From Megamonas sp. UBA1796 (GTDB lineage Bacteria > Bacillota > Negativicutes > Selenomonadales > Selenomonadaceae), in NCBI GenBank assembly GCA_002319795.1, contig DCFU01000034.1:62001-126000 (forward strand): a stretch of DNA of 64,000 nucleotides, written 5' to 3'. The translations under genes and the position numbers were made by a program. How positions within the stretch are numbered: the first letter of the stretch is position 1; each line of letters opens with the position of its first letter. The notes beneath the pieces were generated by a model. It was not told the DNA's origin. It made no database searches and saw only the letters and a program-made list of their open reading frames with translations. This document shows, in pieces, positions 25,268 to 34,752 of the stretch.

Positions 25268-26515
25268 ATGTTTTTAACGGGAATTATTATTTTGCTTTTG
25301 ACATTTATCGCGATTATCAGGCGATTTGAAACACGGATGGTGCTATTCACATCGGGCGTTGTCATGGCAGCTGCGGGAGGGCAGCTGTCGGAAGCAGTGA
25401 ACGCGTTTGTCCAGACTATGGTACATAGTACACTTGTACCGACGATATGCACAGTTATGGGTTTTGCCTATGTTATGAAATATACGAAATGTGATGCACA
25501 TATGGTCCATCTACTGGCAGGTTCGATGAAGAAAATGCGTCCGTTGCTGATTCCGGGGACAGTAGTGCTCACGTATTTCATTAATATCGCGTTGCCGAGT
25601 GCTGCAGGTTGTGCCGCAGCTGTTGGTGCAATTATGATACCGACGATGATGGCGGCGGGGGTACACCCGGCTATTGCGGCAAGTGCGGTAATGGCCGGTA
25701 CGATTGGCGGGACGCTGAGCCCTGGCAGTGCACATGTGCCGTTTATAGGCAAGCTTGCAAATATGGATCCTATGAGTGTCGTCGCCGGACATATGACAGC
25801 GTCAATTGTAGGTGCAGCTATTGGTGCGGTCAGTCTTTATGTTGTGGCATATTTCCGCGGTGAGCAGCAAGGTTATGCCGGGGCAATCGTTGAGGGGGAA
25901 ATTTTTAAAATCAATTATCTCAGGGCCTTTGTACCGATATTTCCGCTGCTTTTGCTTCTGTTGGGCAGCAAGCAGCTAGCACTGCTGCCGCTGATTGATG
26001 TTCCTCAGGCGATGATCATTGGTACAATTGTTGGCCTTATAGTTGTGCGCTGTAATCCACAGGAACTTACAAAGAGTTTCTTCAATGGCATGGGGCAGGC
26101 CTATGGCAGTATCATTGGCCTTATTGTTTCAGCGGCAGTATTTACGAAAGGGATGGATATCATCGGCCTTACCAGCAGTCTTACCGAGCTCATGAAAGAG
26201 TCGGACCAGATCGCAGCAGCAGCCGCATCGTTCGGCCCGATGATTATTGCAGTACTTTGCGGCTCGGGCGATGCAGCGACACTGGCCTTTAATGGCTCGA
26301 TTACGCCGCATGCCTTAGACTTCGGATTTTCTATTTCCAATATGGGGTCAGCAGCTTTCCTTAGCGGTACATTCGGACGTACGATGTCTCCGGTGGCGGG
26401 CGCAGCGATTGTCTGTGCGCAGATGGCGCATATTGACCCTTTGGAAATATCAAAACGCAATGCACCGGGTATGATTCTTGCGGCGATTGCGTCGATGTTC
26501 ATCATGCTGTTTTGA
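25268..26515 (+). CDS. DcuC-family anaerobic C4-dicarboxylate carrier
   Basis: 415 residues, about 12 membrane segments. GTIGGTLSPGSAHVPFIGKLANM and the second, related LSGTFGRTMSPVAGAAIVCA are the paired reentrant-type motifs of the DcuC/ArsB-like ion transporter superfamily. DcuC exports succinate or exchanges C4-dicarboxylates during fermentation; lactate-to-propionate metabolism through succinate would fit its place beside lut, but the substrate is inferred. ATG 25268 has AAAGG 9 bp ahead; the ATG at 25259 is too close to it. Confidence 0.82.
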   Translation: MFLTGIIILLLTFIAIIRRFETRMVLFTSGVVMAAAGGQLSEAVNAFVQTMVHSTLVPTICTVMGFAYVMKYTKCDAHMVHLLAGSMKKMRPLLIPGTVVLTYFINIALPSAAGCAAAVGAIMIPTMMAAGVHPAIAASAVMAGTIGGTLSPGSAHVPFIGKLANMDPMSVVAGHMTASIVGAAIGAVSLYVVAYFRGEQQGYAGAIVEGEIFKINYLRAFVPIFPLLLLLLGSKQLALLPLIDVPQAMIIGTIVGLIVVRCNPQELTKSFFNGMGQAYGSIIGLIVSAAVFTKGMDIIGLTSSLTELMKESDQIAAAAASFGPMIIAVLCGSGDAATLAFNGSITPHALDFGFSISNMGSAAFLSGTFGRTMSPVAGAAIVCAQMAHIDPLEISKRNAPGMILAAIASMFIMLF

Positions 26516-26558
26516 ACAGATTAGAAAATATTTTAAGGATAAGAAAGCAGGTATTTCT

Positions 26559-27812
26559 ATGATAAAGCAAAGATTGCAGGAAAGGTTCCTGCGTTATACG
26601 GCAATAAACAGCCAGAGCGATGGCTCTGTGGGAACTGTACCAAGTACGCCAGGACAGAAACGTTTGGCGGAATTTTTAAAGGAAGATTTAAGCAAGCTGG
26701 GTCTTACAGAGCTTTGCATTAGTGAGAAAGCTGTGCTTACTGGTGTTTTGCCGGCACGGTTGCCTGTGGGATTTAAAGGAACAGTGCCGAAGATTGGTTT
26801 TGTGGCACATCTTGATACAGTCAATGTAAATTTATCACCGGAAATCCATCCACATCTGCATAAGAATTATGATGGCGGGGATATTTGTCTCAATGAGCAA
26901 AAAAACATCTGGATTCGTGTGAGTGAACATCCGGAACTCAAAAAGTATGTGGGGCAGGATATTTTCTTCAGCGATGGCACGAGCGTATTGGGAGCCGATA
27001 ATAAGGCAGCTATTTCAAGTATGGTTGTTGCGCTTGAGATGCTCTGTGAGAATAAGGCGCTCTATCATGGTGATTTGTACTTTGCGTTTGTACCGGACGA
27101 GGAAATAGGACTTTGTGGTGCAAAAGCCATGGACTTTTCGAAATTCCCCGTAGATTTTGCGTATACCATCGATTGCTGTGAGCTGGGTGAGGTTGTATAT
27201 GAAACCTTTAACGCAGGAAGTGCTGTATTAAAGGTCAAGGGCATCCCGGCGCATCCGATGTCTGCAAAGGGCGTACTCGTGAATCCAACGCTTGTAGCCG
27301 TGGATTTTATAAATATGTTCAATCGACTGGAGACACCGGAGAACACGGAGGGCAAGGAAGGTTACATATGGGTGAAGACGATGTGTTCGAATCCGAGCGA
27401 AGCAAGTGTGCTGCTGAATATCCGTGACCATGACCGCGTACGGTATGAGATGCGGAAGGACTATATCAGGGATGCGGCAGAACTCTTGCAAAAGAAGCAT
27501 CCACGTGCGGCCGTGACATGCCAGATTACGGATATCTACGGTAATATTGCCGATGCGCTTACAGAAAAGAACCGCACATGTATTTCTTACATTTACAGAG
27601 CAATGGAAAATTTGGGTATTGAACCAAAGACGATTGCTATGCGCGGTGGTACGGACGGATCTTTTATTTCAACAAAGGGTATTCCTACGCCTAATTTTTT
27701 TACTGGTGCACATAATTTTCATTCCGCAGCAGAATTTTTACCAATGGATTCTTTTGAAAAATCCTGCCGCATGGTACTGGAGCTCATTCGTTTGATTGCA
27801 GAACGAGGCTAG
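26559..27812 (+). CDS. pepT: Peptidase T, tripeptide aminopeptidase (M20B)
   Basis: 417 residues. Zinc-ligand motifs appear in order: GFVAHLDTV, DGTSVLGADNKAAIS, VPDEEIGLCGAK, and near the C-terminus RGGTDGSFISTKGIPTPNFFTGAHNFHS. Start chosen at the ATG where similarity to PepT begins (RFLRYTAINSQSD); the ribosome site AAGCAGG is weak. It releases N-terminal residues from tripeptides in the cytoplasm. It lies 43 bp after the carrier gene and may be co-transcribed with it. Confidence 0.92.
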   Translation: MIKQRLQERFLRYTAINSQSDGSVGTVPSTPGQKRLAEFLKEDLSKLGLTELCISEKAVLTGVLPARLPVGFKGTVPKIGFVAHLDTVNVNLSPEIHPHLHKNYDGGDICLNEQKNIWIRVSEHPELKKYVGQDIFFSDGTSVLGADNKAAISSMVVALEMLCENKALYHGDLYFAFVPDEEIGLCGAKAMDFSKFPVDFAYTIDCCELGEVVYETFNAGSAVLKVKGIPAHPMSAKGVLVNPTLVAVDFINMFNRLETPENTEGKEGYIWVKTMCSNPSEASVLLNIRDHDRVRYEMRKDYIRDAAELLQKKHPRAAVTCQITDIYGNIADALTEKNRTCISYIYRAMENLGIEPKTIAMRGGTDGSFISTKGIPTPNFFTGAHNFHSAAEFLPMDSFEKSCRMVLELIRLIAERG

Positions 27813-27961
27813 AGTCGAAAGTTGAGCCGAAAGGTTAAGAGTATAGCTGAGTGTCTTGCTCCATGTCTCCTGCTCTTATGGCATGGATCTTTGCAGGAAG
27901 TTTTCTTTTCCATGTAGAAATAGTAGGAAAGGATATGATTGATTGTAAAGGGGGTAATAAT

Positions 27962-28285
27962 ATGGGAAACTCTAATTTGGTAAGAGAAGCTGACTTTTTT
28001 GAAAAACCTGTTATGCTAAGGTTTAAGCGAGGCAAAGAAATTGAGCTAAAAAATATTGATGGCATGATTCGTATATATGCAATCAGTACATCTTCAAACC
28101 AGCCTAATGTAGCAGATGATGGGCATGTGGAATTCAATAAAGATAAAGATATTCTTTTTGCTGAGATAGAAAACATTACTGGGGACGTGCGACAGGATAT
28201 AGAAAAAACCAGTAAAACGGAGTATGCTGATGTTAGTATTGGAGACAAGGCGTTTCATAAAGTTAAAATTTCTGTTTTATATTAA
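27962..28285 (+). CDS. Small hypothetical protein (107 aa)
   Basis: 107 residues from ATG 27962, with AAAGGGGG 6 bp ahead. It is soluble, mixed alpha/beta by composition, and has no signal peptide, cysteine cluster or motif I recognise; FFEKPVMLRFKRGKEIELKNIDGMIRIYA suggests beta strands. Base composition is more AT-rich than that of pepT. It ends right before two hairpin terminators and has a promoter-sized gap ahead, so it is probably a single-gene transcript. I cannot assign a function. Confidence 0.65.
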   Translation: MGNSNLVREADFFEKPVMLRFKRGKEIELKNIDGMIRIYAISTSSNQPNVADDGHVEFNKDKDILFAEIENITGDVRQDIEKTSKTEYADVSIGDKAFHKVKISVLY

Positions 28286-28287
28286 TG

Positions 28288-28312
28288 AAAAGCATCCTTC
28301 GGGGTGCTTTTT
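28288..28312 (+). terminator. Terminator after the small hypothetical gene
   Basis: AAAGCATCC-TTCG-GGGTGCTTTTT, a short stem with a stable UUCG loop, 3 bp after the stop codon. Confidence 0.9.
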
Positions 28313-28331
28313 CTTATGCTTGATAATAAAG

Positions 28332-28364
28332 AAAAAAGCCTCCCGAGAAGAGGGAAGCTTTTTT
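28332..28364. terminator. Second hairpin, possible bidirectional terminator
   Basis: AAAAAAGCCTCCC pairs imperfectly with AGGGAAGCTTTTTT. It follows the previous terminator by 20 bp. No gene is seen from here to the ABC promoter at 28739. Confidence 0.6.
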
Positions 28365-28518
28365 CCGTTATAGGTATAAAAAAACAGATTCTTGATGCCA
28401 ACAACTGCACCAATTATGCGAAGGGAAAACGCATAATAAAAATATAACAGAGCTGTATTATAAAATGATTAGAAACATATTATAGCTCGATTAAAAGTAA
28501 GCGATTGTACGCTTATGA

Positions 28519-28547
28519 TTGACTCATAAAATATGGTAGACTATAAA
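28519..28547 (+). promoter_or_regulatory. Candidate distal promoter upstream of the Fbp/Afu-type ABC operon
   Basis: TTGACT, 17 bp, TATAAA. It lies 270 bp ahead of the ABC gene, so it would give a long AT-rich leader. Confidence 0.5.
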
Positions 28548-28738
28548 TTTTAATAAAAAATAATGTAAAGGCATGTGTACTATAGATTTAGAAGCAATTC
28601 TAAAATATAATAGGACATATTTTTTGTAATCACATTTTTTAGGTGAGAAACAGACGCGGAGATACCTAGTCCGTATCAAACAATCCTGAAAAATATAAAA
28701 ATAGTTCATATTTCAAGATAAATTTATACTTTTTTGGA

Positions 28739-28767
28739 TTGTTTCAGAAAAATAAGTTTATTATAAT
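28739..28767 (+). promoter_or_regulatory. Proximal promoter of the Fbp/Afu-type ABC operon
   Basis: TTGTTT (28739-28744), 17 bp, TATAAT (28762-28767). The predicted start is about 45 bp ahead of the ATG at 28820. Confidence 0.65.
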
Positions 28768-28819
28768 TAAAATGAATCATAATACAATAATTTTTATAAC
28801 AAGAATGGGAGAAAAACTT

Positions 28820-29938
28820 ATGAGTGTAGAAATTCATATTAATAATGTTGTCAAACGTTATGGCGATTTGACTATTATTCCCGGACTTACACAGGATATC
28901 AGGAATGGCGAGCTTTTTACATTGCTGGGACCGTCCGGGTGTGGTAAGACAACTCTTTTACGCATGATTGCAGGTTTCAACAGCATTGAAGGCGGTGAAA
29001 TCAAATTCAATGAGCAGGTCATAAACGATATTCCGGCACATAAGCGCAATATAGGCATGGTTTTTCAGAGCTATGCGATTTTTCCGCATCTCACGGTTCG
29101 GGAAAATGTTGAATATGGCTTAAAGCTGCGTAAGTTGACCAAAACTGAGATTAAGAAAAAGGTCGATGATATCCTGGAAGTGGTCCGGATTACCGAATAT
29201 CAGGACCGACTGCCCGAGCGGCTTTCCGGAGGGCAGCAGCAGCGTGTGGCACTGGCACGTTCGATTGTCATTCATCCAAGTGTTTTGCTTATGGATGAAC
29301 CATTGTCCAACCTTGATGCGAAGCTGCGTATCGAGATGCGCTCGGCTATCCGCGACGTGCAGAAGCAGGTCGGTATTACTACCGTCTATGTTACGCATGA
29401 TCAGGAGGAGGCACTCTCTATTTCGGATCGTATCGCGGTGATGAAAAAAGGCGAGATTCAGCAAACGGCCCGTCCGCATACAATTTATACACGGCCCTAT
29501 AATATCTTCGTTTCTACCTTTATCGGACATTCAAATTTGTTTCGTGGGCATGTGCAATCGACAGAAACCGGCAAGGCTGTTGTATTTGCCGATGGTTATA
29601 CCGTACCGATGGATAATCTTTCGGAAGAAGCTGGCGATGGCATGGAGGTCATCATCTCTGTGCGTCCGGAGGAGTTTTCAATACAGCAGGAAGGTCTTGC
29701 CTGCAAAGTCCGGACGAAGGTGTTTCTTGGTAAATATATCAATTACAGCTTGGGATTCCCAGAAGAAATGCTTCTGCCGGATCAGCCATCCATAGAATTC
29801 TCACAGGATCTTGGGCATGCGGAACAAGTTCTTGAGGTCGGTGATACGGTAACGCTGCGGCCCAATCCGGTAAAGCTCAATGTGTTTACGTCCGATGGTT
29901 CGCGCAATATCTTAAGGGATGTGGTCCATCATGAATAA
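28820..29938 (+). CDS. ABC transporter ATP-binding protein, Fe3+/sugar-phosphate/phosphonate (FbpC/AfuC) family
   Basis: 372 residues. Walker A is GPSGCGKTTLL, signature LSGGQQQRVALARS, Walker B VLLMDEPLSNLD, H-loop VTHDQEEAL. A C-terminal TOBE-type regulatory domain follows (RPEEFSI). ATG 28820 is preceded by GGGAG. The stop overlaps the permease start by 8 bp. This subfamily drives uptake of ferric iron, aminoethylphosphonate, thiamine or hexose phosphates; the substrate must be judged from the binding protein downstream, where I argue for a phosphorylated organic compound. Confidence 0.9.
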   Translation: MSVEIHINNVVKRYGDLTIIPGLTQDIRNGELFTLLGPSGCGKTTLLRMIAGFNSIEGGEIKFNEQVINDIPAHKRNIGMVFQSYAIFPHLTVRENVEYGLKLRKLTKTEIKKKVDDILEVVRITEYQDRLPERLSGGQQQRVALARSIVIHPSVLLMDEPLSNLDAKLRIEMRSAIRDVQKQVGITTVYVTHDQEEALSISDRIAVMKKGEIQQTARPHTIYTRPYNIFVSTFIGHSNLFRGHVQSTETGKAVVFADGYTVPMDNLSEEAGDGMEVIISVRPEEFSIQQEGLACKVRTKVFLGKYINYSLGFPEEMLLPDQPSIEFSQDLGHAEQVLEVGDTVTLRPNPVKLNVFTSDGSRNILRDVVHHE

Positions 29939-31586
29939 GAAGCTGTTTAAATGGGATTTTTGGACAGGCATTACGATTTTGTCGATTGCCATTTTTGGAC
30001 TGTTTCTCATCTATCCGCTGTTTTCCCTCTTTGTGAGCGCTTTTCAGAATGCGGATACAGGCGCTTTTTCTATGGAGAACTTCGTACGTTTTTTTCAACG
30101 GAAATATTATTACCAGTCGATGATCAACAGCTTTTGGGTCACGACCTGTGTGACTGCACTGGCTATCGTTATTGGTACGGCACTGGCATATTTTATGTCG
30201 CTTTATACAATCCGGTTTAAGAGTGTTGTAGAGGTTTGCATCATTATCTCATTGCTCTCGCCGCCTTTTATTGGTGCATATTCCTGGATACTTATCGGAG
30301 GCAGAAGCGGCATCCTTACGCAGTTTTTGCAGACAACGTTTCATTATGATTTTCCCTCGATTTATGGTTTTGCAGGGATATTGCTTGTGCTTACGCTGAA
30401 ACTGTATCCGTTTATTTATCTCTATGTAGCCGGAGCGATGAAAAATATCGATTCAGCACTTATTGAAGCGTCAGAAAGCCTGGGATGCAGCGGCATTCGC
30501 AAAGTGGTTACCGTTATTGTTCCGCTCATCACGCCGACGATTCTTGCTGGTGCGCTCATGGTATTTATGAACGCTATGGCTGATTTTGGTACACCGATGC
30601 TTATCGGTGAGGGTTTCAATGTCATGCCGGTCATGATTTATTCTGAGTTCATCAACGAGGTCGGAGATCAGGCGAATTTTGCTGCGGCTATGGCGGCTAT
30701 CATGGTAATCATCACCTCAACGATTTTTATGCTGCAGAAATATGTGGTCAACCGTAAATCGTTTGCGATGAGCTCGTTGCGGCCGATGCAAGTGCATACC
30801 ATGAAAGGCATCCGGAATGTTGTCATGCATGCGCTCATTTATTTATTGGTAGCGGTTTCTATGATACCGCAGATTGTGGTGATTTATACTTCGTTTTTAA
30901 AGACGAAGGGATCTGTGTTTGTACCGGGTTATTCGCTTGACAGTTACAGGACTATTTTCGAGAGTCTGGGTACAGCTGTCAGCAATACATATATTTTCAG
31001 CACAATAGCAATTCTCATGATTATTTTCCTTGGCATGACCGTTGCTTATCTGACAACGCGCCGTAAGAGCTGGATTACGGATATCATTGATACGCTTACG
31101 ATGTTTCCGTATATCATACCGGGTTCGGTGCTGGGCATCACGCTGCTGTTGGCTTTTAATGATGAACCGCTGCTGTTATCCGGTACGGCGTTCATCATTA
31201 TCATTTCACTGGTCATACGCCGCCTTCCATATACGCTGCGCTCCAGTTCAGCTATCCTTTATCAGATAAGCCCGAGTCTGGAAGAAGCCTCTATAAGTCT
31301 GGGAGCGTCTCCAATCAAGACTTTTTTCCGGGTAACGGCAGTCATGATGCTGCCAGGCGTTATGAGCGGTGCAATCCTTTCCTGGATTACTGCTATCAAC
31401 GAGTTAAGCTCCTCTGTAATCTTGTTCACCGGAGCGACAAAGACAATGTCGGTTGCCATATACACAGAAGTCATCCGTGCGAGTTATGGAACTGCCGCGG
31501 CATTGTCGACCATACTGACACTTACGACAGTTGTGGCCATGCTTATTTTCTTTAAGGTCTCCGGCAGTCGGAATGTTACCTTATAG
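29931..31586 (+). CDS. ABC transporter permease, double-length FbpB/AfuB type
   Basis: 551 residues with two copies of the binding-protein-dependent permease fold, about 12 membrane segments. Each half has an EAA-loop: ALIEASESLGCSGIRKVVTVIVP (first) and SLEEASISLGASPIKTFFRVTAV (second), which contact the ATPase. The fused double permease is usual for FbpB/AfuB-type systems. ATG 29931 overlaps the ATPase gene, indicating coupling. Confidence 0.9.
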   Translation: MNKKLFKWDFWTGITILSIAIFGLFLIYPLFSLFVSAFQNADTGAFSMENFVRFFQRKYYYQSMINSFWVTTCVTALAIVIGTALAYFMSLYTIRFKSVVEVCIIISLLSPPFIGAYSWILIGGRSGILTQFLQTTFHYDFPSIYGFAGILLVLTLKLYPFIYLYVAGAMKNIDSALIEASESLGCSGIRKVVTVIVPLITPTILAGALMVFMNAMADFGTPMLIGEGFNVMPVMIYSEFINEVGDQANFAAAMAAIMVIITSTIFMLQKYVVNRKSFAMSSLRPMQVHTMKGIRNVVMHALIYLLVAVSMIPQIVVIYTSFLKTKGSVFVPGYSLDSYRTIFESLGTAVSNTYIFSTIAILMIIFLGMTVAYLTTRRKSWITDIIDTLTMFPYIIPGSVLGITLLLAFNDEPLLLSGTAFIIIISLVIRRLPYTLRSSSAILYQISPSLEEASISLGASPIKTFFRVTAVMMLPGVMSGAILSWITAINELSSSVILFTGATKTMSVAIYTEVIRASYGTAAALSTILTLTTVVAMLIFFKVSGSRNVTL

Positions 31587-31840
31587 AATCAAAATATGTT
31601 ATAGCAGAAAGCAAGCGGATGATAGGACATGAATCTTGCTATTGCAGGATTGCCAAATAAAGACGATTTGGCAAAATATATTTCGGGGGGCCGCCTGTCC
31701 GGCGGGTTTATTCTCAAGGAAGCGGACATTACCAAACCCGATAGTGTATATATTATCGAAAATGCCCAAGATGTCTGAATTATGCAGTATGTATGACTGC
31801 ATGTTTTAGTAGATTATTTTAAAGGAAAGAGGGATACCAG
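31587..31840 (+). other. Spacer between permease and binding protein, with a possible 49-aa frame
   Basis: A frame from ATG 31629 to TGA 31778 would encode 49 residues (begins MNLAIAGLPNKDDLAKYISG, ends with SVYIIENAQDV). Its composition looks protein-like, but the ribosome site is weak (ATAGGAC) and I recognise no family. It could instead be the relic of a longer gene. The binding-protein gene has its own AAGGAAAGAGGG site. Confidence 0.35.
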
Positions 31841-32893
31841 ATGAAAAAAGTGTTAGCTGTTTTACTTACGCTGGCTATGGCGTGTACGCTCCTGGCTGGC
31901 TGTGGAGGGGGACAAAAAGAGGCTTCATCTAAGGCCACAGATAAGAGCAGCAGTGCGGAGGATAACAATAGACTTGTGGTTTATTGCCCGCATCCATTAG
32001 CTTTCATTAATCCACTTGTACAGGAATTTGAAAAGCAAAGTGGCATCAAAGTAGAGGTAATCGCCGCTGGTACAGGTGAACTTTTGAAGAGGGTTGAATC
32101 TGAGAAAGCAAACCCGTTAGGAGATATTTTCTGGGGTGGTTCACTGAATACCATGAAGCCGAAAGCAAACTTGTTTGAGAATTATACATCGGCCAATGAA
32201 GGGCATGTCCAGCAGGCCTTCAAGAATACAGAGGGTTCAATGACACGTTTTACGGATATACCAAGCGTTATCATGGTTAATACGAACCTCATTGGCGATA
32301 TCAAGGTTGATGGCTACGAAGATCTCCTGAACCCTGCACTCAAAGGCAAGATTGCAATGGCAGATCCATCGAAATCGTCATCTTCCTATGAACATCTTAT
32401 TAATATGCTTTATGCCATGGGCAATGGCAATCCTGAGCAAGGCTGGGACTATGTTGAGAAATTCTGCAGAAATCTTGACGGTAAGCTTCTCTCGGGCTCT
32501 TCTGCTGTGTATAAGGGAGTTGCGGATGGTGAATATGCCGTTGGCTGTACTTTCGAAGAAGGCGGTGCAGTCTATGTCGCCGACGGCGCTCCGGTTAAGC
32601 TTGTTTATATGACAGAAGGCGTTATCTCCAAGCCGGATGGTATTTATATTATCAAGAGTGCCAAGCATATGGAAAATGCCAAGAAATTCATCGACTTCAT
32701 CACAAGCAAGGATGCACAGACGCTTATTACACAACAGCTACATCGTCGTTCCGTGCGCGATGATGTAGCACCACCAAAGGGACTTCTTCCGAAAGATCAG
32801 ATTAAGATTATTGATGATGAAGACGCTGTAGTAGAGAAGAATAAGAAAACATGGCTTGATAAGTTCAAGGATGTATTTACAAGCGTACAATAA
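31841..32893 (+). CDS. ABC transporter substrate-binding lipoprotein, FbpA/AfuA fold
   Basis: 350 residues. Signal peptide with lipobox LAGC (Cys about 21) predicts a lipid-anchored extracellular protein. The fold is that of family-1 iron-type binding proteins (VVYCPHPLAFINPLVQEFEKQ, GDIFWGGSLNT). The paired tyrosines that ligate iron in FbpA are not seen at the expected place (AVYKGVADGEYAVGCTFEEGG), which argues against ferric iron. AfuA and the staphylococcal HptA have the same fold and bind or sense hexose phosphates. The next genes are a YesM/HptS-type kinase and AraC-type regulator, as in HptARS, so a sugar-phosphate ligand is plausible. Confidence 0.85.
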   Translation: MKKVLAVLLTLAMACTLLAGCGGGQKEASSKATDKSSSAEDNNRLVVYCPHPLAFINPLVQEFEKQSGIKVEVIAAGTGELLKRVESEKANPLGDIFWGGSLNTMKPKANLFENYTSANEGHVQQAFKNTEGSMTRFTDIPSVIMVNTNLIGDIKVDGYEDLLNPALKGKIAMADPSKSSSSYEHLINMLYAMGNGNPEQGWDYVEKFCRNLDGKLLSGSSAVYKGVADGEYAVGCTFEEGGAVYVADGAPVKLVYMTEGVISKPDGIYIIKSAKHMENAKKFIDFITSKDAQTLITQQLHRRSVRDDVAPPKGLLPKDQIKIIDDEDAVVEKNKKTWLDKFKDVFTSVQ

Positions 32894-32907
32894 GTGGATG
32901 TGTACAG

Positions 32908-32946
32908 ACAGGCACAAGGAACCATTTCTTTTGTGCCTGTTTTTTG
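32908..32946 (+). terminator. Terminator after the binding-protein gene
   Basis: ACAGGCACAA (32908-32917) pairs with TTGTGCCTGT (32931-32940), followed by five further T. Confidence 0.88.
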
Positions 32947-33056
32947 TTATGAAGAGAGGACATATTTCTGTAACTATCGAGAATATGACGTATTCAGTGT
33001 GCGGGCTTCGTAGTAGAATATAGGTAGACAGAATGCTTTGAAGGGAGAAATGAAGC

Positions 33057-34751
33057 TTGCGCCATTTACAGGATGAAGTGCGTATTACCTTTACAAAATA
33101 TGCGATTGTCCCAGTATGTATTATTGCAGCAATATGTATAGTTTTTGCTATATTTTATTGGAACAAAAATGTTTTGGACCGTAATACAGAAAGCCGTGAA
33201 CTGGTTGCAGATGTTATGACTGGCATAGTTACAGATTATGAAGATCGTGCAAATGCGGTTGCCCGGCATGGCTATGATTTGGAAGAACTGAAGGATAATC
33301 GTAGTGCACAGACGGCTCTTTATACAACTTTATATCATGAAGTAAATATTACACATGATAATACGGCTTTTTATTTACTGGATTCTAACCGGCAAATCCT
33401 CCTGTCGAATCGTGCTGAATTGCCGCTGCATTTACAGACTTCTATGGGAGATTGGGGCATTCTGCATCGTATGGAGCATAATCCGCTGAATCCGTTGATT
33501 GAGTTTGCTCAAACGGACCACTTATATGAACAGGATATGGTTGTGGGCCAAGCACTGCTGAAAAATGGAAAAGTTGACGGTTATATTGTATTTGTTGTGC
33601 CGGGAGCCTATCTTCGTCAGGCAATATTTTCTCCCTATGTTCAGTTTGTCATTGCGGATGCTTATGACTCTACACCGATTGCCACCACACAGCTGTTCAG
33701 TGATGAACATTTTCATAAGCTTTTGCCGTATGTTCGTGATGTATCCGGCATGATTGCGATAGGAGAACAGCATTTTTATAGTTCGCAGCAGGAGATTCTG
33801 AATGGGCGGTTGCGGGTCTATGCATTTTCGCCTATTGGGAATATGTTGGCGCAGTATCTTACAGGGGCTGCTATTTTGTTGAGTGTACTGCTTATTATGA
33901 TTCCTGTTATCGTATTCAGCGTGCGCAGGGAAACACGCAGCAAAATGAAAGCTATTGATGAGCTTGTGGCTGCATTTGGGGCAGTCAAAGAAGGAAATCT
34001 CAACCGCCAGACTGAAATACATACAGGCAATGAATTTGAAATCATAGGAAATGCCTATAACCGTATGGTTAAGAGCCTTACCAGGCTAATCGAGCTTAAT
34101 AAAGAAAAAGCCCGTGCTACAGTTGTGTCCGAGGTGAGGCAGCTGGAATCCCAGTTCAATCCGCATTTTCTGTTCAATACGCTGGAAAATATTAAATTCA
34201 TGGTCAAGCTTGAACCGGATGCGGCGGTGCATATGATCATTGCTTTATCGGCCTTACTGCGTTACAGTATCAATAATGAAATACAACGTGTGCCGTTACA
34301 GGAAGATTTGCGACATCTGAAGAATTATATTGAGATACAGCAATATCGTTTTGGCAAACGGCTGCGCTATAAAGAACAGTTTGAGCAGGCGGCATTGTCC
34401 TGCCTGATCCCGAAACTTCTGTTGCAGCCGGTTATAGAAAATGCCATGAAATATGGTGCAGATGAGGAAGGAAATATTTATATCTCTACGGAAATAAAGA
34501 TATGTGGCAGTGATTTAATGGTAAGCATCATGGATGGAGGAGCAGGCATCGGCGAAGAAACCCTTAAACGTCTGCACAAACTGCTGCGACAAGGGGAAAA
34601 TGGTTCTGTGCATACGGGCGTCTATAATATTCATCGTCGGATACAGCTCTTGTATGGAAAAAAATATGGACTGCAGATTTCGCGGCCGGTACAGGGCGGG
34701 ACAGAGGTGCGCTTCCTGCTGCCAGTGGTTATGGGGGAGGGAAAGGAATAG
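33057..34751 (+). CDS. Sensor histidine kinase, YesM/HptS type
   Basis: 564 residues. One membrane segment near 15-35 and another near 265-290 enclose an extracellular sensor of ~230 residues; a HAMP segment follows (ELVAAFGAVKEGNLNRQTE). The phosphorylated His is H370 in QFNPHFLFNTLENIKF, the mark of the His_kinase/LytS-YesM class, and KLLLQPVIENAMKYG and DGGAGI form the ATPase N and G boxes. The start is a TTG at 33057, 9 bp after AAGGGAG (33041-33047); the nearer ATG at 33050 is out of frame and stops after eight codons. It pairs with the next gene. Confidence 0.9.
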   Translation: MRHLQDEVRITFTKYAIVPVCIIAAICIVFAIFYWNKNVLDRNTESRELVADVMTGIVTDYEDRANAVARHGYDLEELKDNRSAQTALYTTLYHEVNITHDNTAFYLLDSNRQILLSNRAELPLHLQTSMGDWGILHRMEHNPLNPLIEFAQTDHLYEQDMVVGQALLKNGKVDGYIVFVVPGAYLRQAIFSPYVQFVIADAYDSTPIATTQLFSDEHFHKLLPYVRDVSGMIAIGEQHFYSSQQEILNGRLRVYAFSPIGNMLAQYLTGAAILLSVLLIMIPVIVFSVRRETRSKMKAIDELVAAFGAVKEGNLNRQTEIHTGNEFEIIGNAYNRMVKSLTRLIELNKEKARATVVSEVRQLESQFNPHFLFNTLENIKFMVKLEPDAAVHMIIALSALLRYSINNEIQRVPLQEDLRHLKNYIEIQQYRFGKRLRYKEQFEQAALSCLIPKLLLQPVIENAMKYGADEEGNIYISTEIKICGSDLMVSIMDGGAGIGEETLKRLHKLLRQGENGSVHTGVYNIHRRIQLLYGKKYGLQISRPVQGGTEVRFLLPVVMGEGKE

Positions 34752-34752
34752 T

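Noticed and set aside
28820..32893. Ferric iron importer FbpABC
   Set aside because: The binding protein does not show the paired tyrosine ligands, no Fur-like box is seen, and a HptRS-like two-component pair is attached.
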